Shown here one piece after another: positions 5,568-8,095 of a stretch of DNA of 8,095 bases. The stretch is from the NCBI GenBank assembly GCA_947623645.1, contig CANQHK010000053.1, positions 1-8,095 of the forward strand, written 5' to 3'. This DNA comes from an uncultured Bacilli bacterium (GTDB lineage Bacteria > Bacillota_I > Bacilli_A > RF39 > UBA660). Numbering within the stretch: the stretch's first letter is position 1; every line of letters starts with the position of its first letter. The notes under the pieces are model-generated. The model was not told the origin of the DNA. It was given only the letters and a program-made list of their open reading frames with translations, and made no database searches. The position numbers were made by a program, and so were the translations under genes.

Positions 5568-7943
5568 TTAAATTTGTTCAATATATTCAAGAAGTTTTAA
5601 GAACAGCTTAATATGTTCATTAGTAAGACCCAATTTTTTAAGTTTCCGTATTTCAATTCTTTTTCTTTTAATAGCAAGATTGGAAAACATAATTGCTGAA
5701 ATTTTTTCTTTTAGAACTGTATTAATTTGTAAATCCAAAAGAATACTATCAATATCATCATTAATAAGACGAATCGCATCAATTTCAATATCGTTTCCCT
5801 TACAGTTAATTGTCAACTGACCAATCGATGGAATTTGTTTTAATTCAACAACAAAATCAGCATCATCGACATAAGCAGTTGGTTGAATCATCGTGTTATT
5901 AAAGTAAACAATAACATCGCTTGCTCTCTTTGTATTTCGAAAATGAATTTTATAATTTCGATAATCTGGTGCAACTCCAGCCTGCCCCTCCATAGAACGA
6001 ATAATAAGTGTATAATTATTTGGCATATAGTTATAATCAAGAGAAGTTTTTAATACCTTACCATTCTTGTAAGCCTTGGTAATTCCATCATCTTCATAGA
6101 GCATGTAGCTATTACTTTTTCCCGGAAATACATGAATTTCCATATTCATAGGATTATAGCAAGCATTTCCCTCATCTTTCGATAAAGGAATAATGGCACC
6201 ACTTCGAACAAATACTGGATAATCTTCTTCCCGAAAGAAAGATAAATATTCTTTTTTACCAGGAAATTTCTTTCCAGTCTTAAAATCATACCAAACACCC
6301 TCAGGAATATAAAATTTATGGATCGTTCTATTAATCAAAGGATCTTTCTTAGATAAAATCGGACAGATTAAGAAAGATTTTCCAAAGAAATACTCACTTT
6401 TAAAGTTTTCATCATCTAAAGCAAATGGAACATCATAATATAAAGGGCGAACTAACGGAATTCCTAAAGAGTAATTATAACTTTCTGTATAGAGATAAGG
6501 AAGTAATTCTTGCCGTAGATTTAAATAATCATTAACAATTTGACCAGCTCGAACATTCCATCTCCAAGGCTCTTTCCGATAATATTTTCCAGAAGGAGAA
6601 GAAAACCTTAAGATAGGAGAAAAACATCCAAGTTCAACAGCTCGAATATACAAATCTTCTTCTTCGATACCACCATAACTTCCAGAAATATCACAACTAA
6701 CAAAACTAACCCCAATATTCGCAGCATTCTGATTAATCATCGGAACTCTTTTTAAAGATTCCCAACTAATTAAAGTTTTCCCTGTATAAGTAATTGGATA
6801 ACGATGGGAAGCAATCAAAGAATTTCGACTTAAAAGAAGTCCTCTTCTCGTTGGAGTATCGACCAAATTATAGAAAGCATCATTTAAAAACCATAGTTTT
6901 TGAAAATCTCCATCGGTAACAAGATAATCATTAAATAAGAAATCAATTCCCTTATTAATTAGAGGAACCAACATATATCCAGCAATCGCTCGAATAACAG
7001 TCTGGTTCAAAGGATCAAATTGTACTGTTTTTCCGGATTCGATATGAAAAGCCGAAATTAATTGTTGATAATTTTCTTCATAAGGCCCAACACCATCAAT
7101 TGGATTAATTGAAAGACCGATTCGAATATTTTTTTCGTGCAATTTTTGTAAAAGTTCTTCTGGATTCGGAATCAATTCTTTATTAAACGTATATCCTGTT
7201 TCTAATTCCTTTGTTCCAAGTTTTCGCATATGCCAATCTTTATCCATAACAATAACCGATAAAGGAATTTCATTTTTTTCAAATTTACTAGCAACTTCTA
7301 AAAATTTATCTGTCGTATAAGGAAGTTCTCGGCTCCACCAATTTCCAAGAGCATACTTTGGAATAAGAGGTGGAAATCCAGTTAAAGTAAAGTAATCTTT
7401 TAAAGCACGGTCAATATCTGTTCCATAAATAAAAAGATAAATATCTAAATAAGGTTGTTCCCGTTTTTGTAAAAAGCCTTGTTCATTATAAAGAAAAGTA
7501 TTGCTGTCATTAAAAGAAACAAATCCATCCAAAGAATAAAGTCCTTTTTGAAAAACAGCATTTCGATTATCCCCATCTTCCGAAATAAAAAGACCTTTTA
7601 AATTTCGTGCTTCAGCATGATTAACATACCAACTACGATCGGTTCCATTCACTTCAACTTTTAAATTAGCCATTGGCATAACTTTACCAGCGTCAAAGTT
7701 TTTTTCTTTTACATAGGACAAAGAAAAATATTTTGTCTTAATTTCCAAAAAACGATCGTCCTGCTTCACATCCATTTCTGGTTTTGGAAAATCTCGATTA
7801 AGAGCAAATTGTGAAGGAGCATCATAAAAAACTCCACTAGGACTATATTCAAGTCGAAGAAGACTTTCACTTAATACTGTAATTCGAAAGGTTTGTCCAT
7901 GAATGGTGGATTCTTCTTTCGCTTTTCCTAATCTGTACTCCAC
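5568..7943 (-). CDS. Glycoside hydrolase family 31 protein with an altered acid/base position
   Basis: This 791-residue protein resembles GH31 alpha-glucosidase-like enzymes, which hydrolyse or transfer alpha-linked sugars. An N-terminal beta-sandwich (about 1-190) is followed by a TIM barrel (190-490) with YALGNWWSRELPYT (197-210), VMDKDWHM (232-239), the nucleophile region GIDFLFNDY with Asp339 (332-340), LLSRNSLIASHRYP (370-383) and SCDISGSYGG (416-425), ending at RKEPWRWN (456-463). Beta-rich C-terminal domains run to about 715. A basic helical tail (720-791, IKRKRIEIRKLKK) follows. The usual acid/base motif of the form (S/T)GD-T reads TGKT here (Lys389, codon 6777-6779), and the usual DIGG-H reads DISGS. 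No signal peptide is seen, so it is cytoplasmic. The GTG start is fixed by AAGGGGTGAT. It is transcribed alone. Family membership is firm; hydrolytic activity is doubtful. Confidence 0.93.
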   Translation of the reverse strand: MEYRLGKAKEESTIHGQTFRITVLSESLLRLEYSPSGVFYDAPSQFALNRDFPKPEMDVKQDDRFLEIKTKYFSLSYVKEKNFDAGKVMPMANLKVEVNGTDRSWYVNHAEARNLKGLFISEDGDNRNAVFQKGLYSLDGFVSFNDSNTFLYNEQGFLQKREQPYLDIYLFIYGTDIDRALKDYFTLTGFPPLIPKYALGNWWSRELPYTTDKFLEVASKFEKNEIPLSVIVMDKDWHMRKLGTKELETGYTFNKELIPNPEELLQKLHEKNIRIGLSINPIDGVGPYEENYQQLISAFHIESGKTVQFDPLNQTVIRAIAGYMLVPLINKGIDFLFNDYLVTDGDFQKLWFLNDAFYNLVDTPTRRGLLLSRNSLIASHRYPITYTGKTLISWESLKRVPMINQNAANIGVSFVSCDISGSYGGIEEEDLYIRAVELGCFSPILRFSSPSGKYYRKEPWRWNVRAGQIVNDYLNLRQELLPYLYTESYNYSLGIPLVRPLYYDVPFALDDENFKSEYFFGKSFLICPILSKKDPLINRTIHKFYIPEGVWYDFKTGKKFPGKKEYLSFFREEDYPVFVRSGAIIPLSKDEGNACYNPMNMEIHVFPGKSNSYMLYEDDGITKAYKNGKVLKTSLDYNYMPNNYTLIIRSMEGQAGVAPDYRNYKIHFRNTKRASDVIVYFNNTMIQPTAYVDDADFVVELKQIPSIGQLTINCKGNDIEIDAIRLINDDIDSILLDLQINTVLKEKISAIMFSNLAIKRKRIEIRKLKKLGLTNEHIKLFLKLLEYIEQI

Positions 7944-7948
7944 TTTAT

Positions 7949-7956
7949 CACCCCTT
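7949..7956 (-). promoter_or_regulatory. Ribosome binding site supporting a GTG start for the GH31 gene
   Basis: AAGGGGTGAT on the minus strand is close to the full anti-16S consensus, and its AAGGGG ends 7 nt before GTG at 7941-7943. This makes the GTG start convincing although it is not ATG. Confidence 0.85.
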
Positions 7957-7973
7957 TTTAGTATCTATAAAAT

Positions 7974-8002
7974 ATCATATCACAAATTTTGTTCTGTTAC
8001 AA
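7974..8002 (-). promoter_or_regulatory. Promoter of the GH31 gene
   Basis: TTGTAA (7997-8002), a 17-bp spacer and TATGAT (7974-7979) with a TGn extension (TGATATGAT) on the minus strand make a good sigma-A type promoter. The start would fall near 7967, about 24 nt before the GTG. I see no clear operator or catabolite-response palindrome around it. Confidence 0.8.
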
Positions 8003-8095
8003 TGAAAATATAAGAAAATTGTAATTCTTTTCGAGAAATGTCATTGAATAAATATCAAAGGAAATAGACATAACTATAATGGTGATGAAAATGAA
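8003..8095. other. Intergenic edge, possible start of a divergent gene
   Basis: This AT-rich stretch lies upstream of the GH31 promoter. On the plus strand TATAAT (8075-8080), GGTGAT (8081-8086) and ATG (8091-8093) occur in order and could mark a divergent gene running off the window. The -10 box is too close for a normal leader and no good -35 is seen. Nothing else is supported. Confidence 0.25.

Noticed and set aside
6777..6779. Lys389 of the GH31 protein as a sequencing error
   Set aside because: AAA differs from an Asp codon at two positions, the frame is intact, and the nearby DIGG loop is also changed, so a single error is unlikely.
7997..8095. Minus-strand open frame entering from the window edge and ending at TAA (7997-7999), possibly the tail of an upstream gene
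   Set aside because: Only about 32 hydrophobic codons are visible in T-rich sequence, and its stop falls within the GH31 -35 box. This is too little to support a gene.

Overview
The window is AT-rich and reads as low-GC Bacillota or a gut Mycoplasmatota/RF39-like relative. The signs are strong AGGAGG-type ribosome binding sites, extended -10 promoters, a tRNA-sensing T-box leader, compact gene spacing and TGG tryptophan codons. The species cannot be fixed from the sequence. All six genes supported here lie on the minus strand, so transcription runs from high to low coordinates.

Region 1 (5514-8095) holds a single-gene unit. A good promoter (7974-8002) and a near-consensus Shine-Dalgarno sequence precede a GTG-started glycoside hydrolase family 31 protein (5568-7943), which ends in a clear hairpin terminator (5514-5555). 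The nucleophile aspartate is kept, but the position aligned with the general acid/base aspartate is a lysine, so its chemistry is in doubt.

Region 2 (4108-5513) holds a two-gene cassette with its own promoter. Both proteins are unrecognised and share the same layout: coiled coil, two membrane helices, coiled coil. The second carries a recent-looking 108-bp in-frame tandem duplication.

Region 3 (83-4071) is a leucine-responsive operon. A T-box leader with a CTT (Leu) specifier controls a small membrane protein (3456-3833), leucyl-tRNA synthetase leuS (653-3487, overlapping the membrane-protein gene by 32 nt) and, after an intercistronic hairpin, a DNA-deoxyinosine glycosylase (83-595).

The most striking item is the LeuRS. 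A complete Nudix hydrolase domain of about 147 residues, with an intact Nudix box, is inserted in the CP1 editing region. All LeuRS signature motifs, including the editing aspartate, are kept. A nucleotide-pyrophosphate hydrolase is thus fused to a tRNA synthetase, and a repair enzyme for deaminated purines follows in the same operon.
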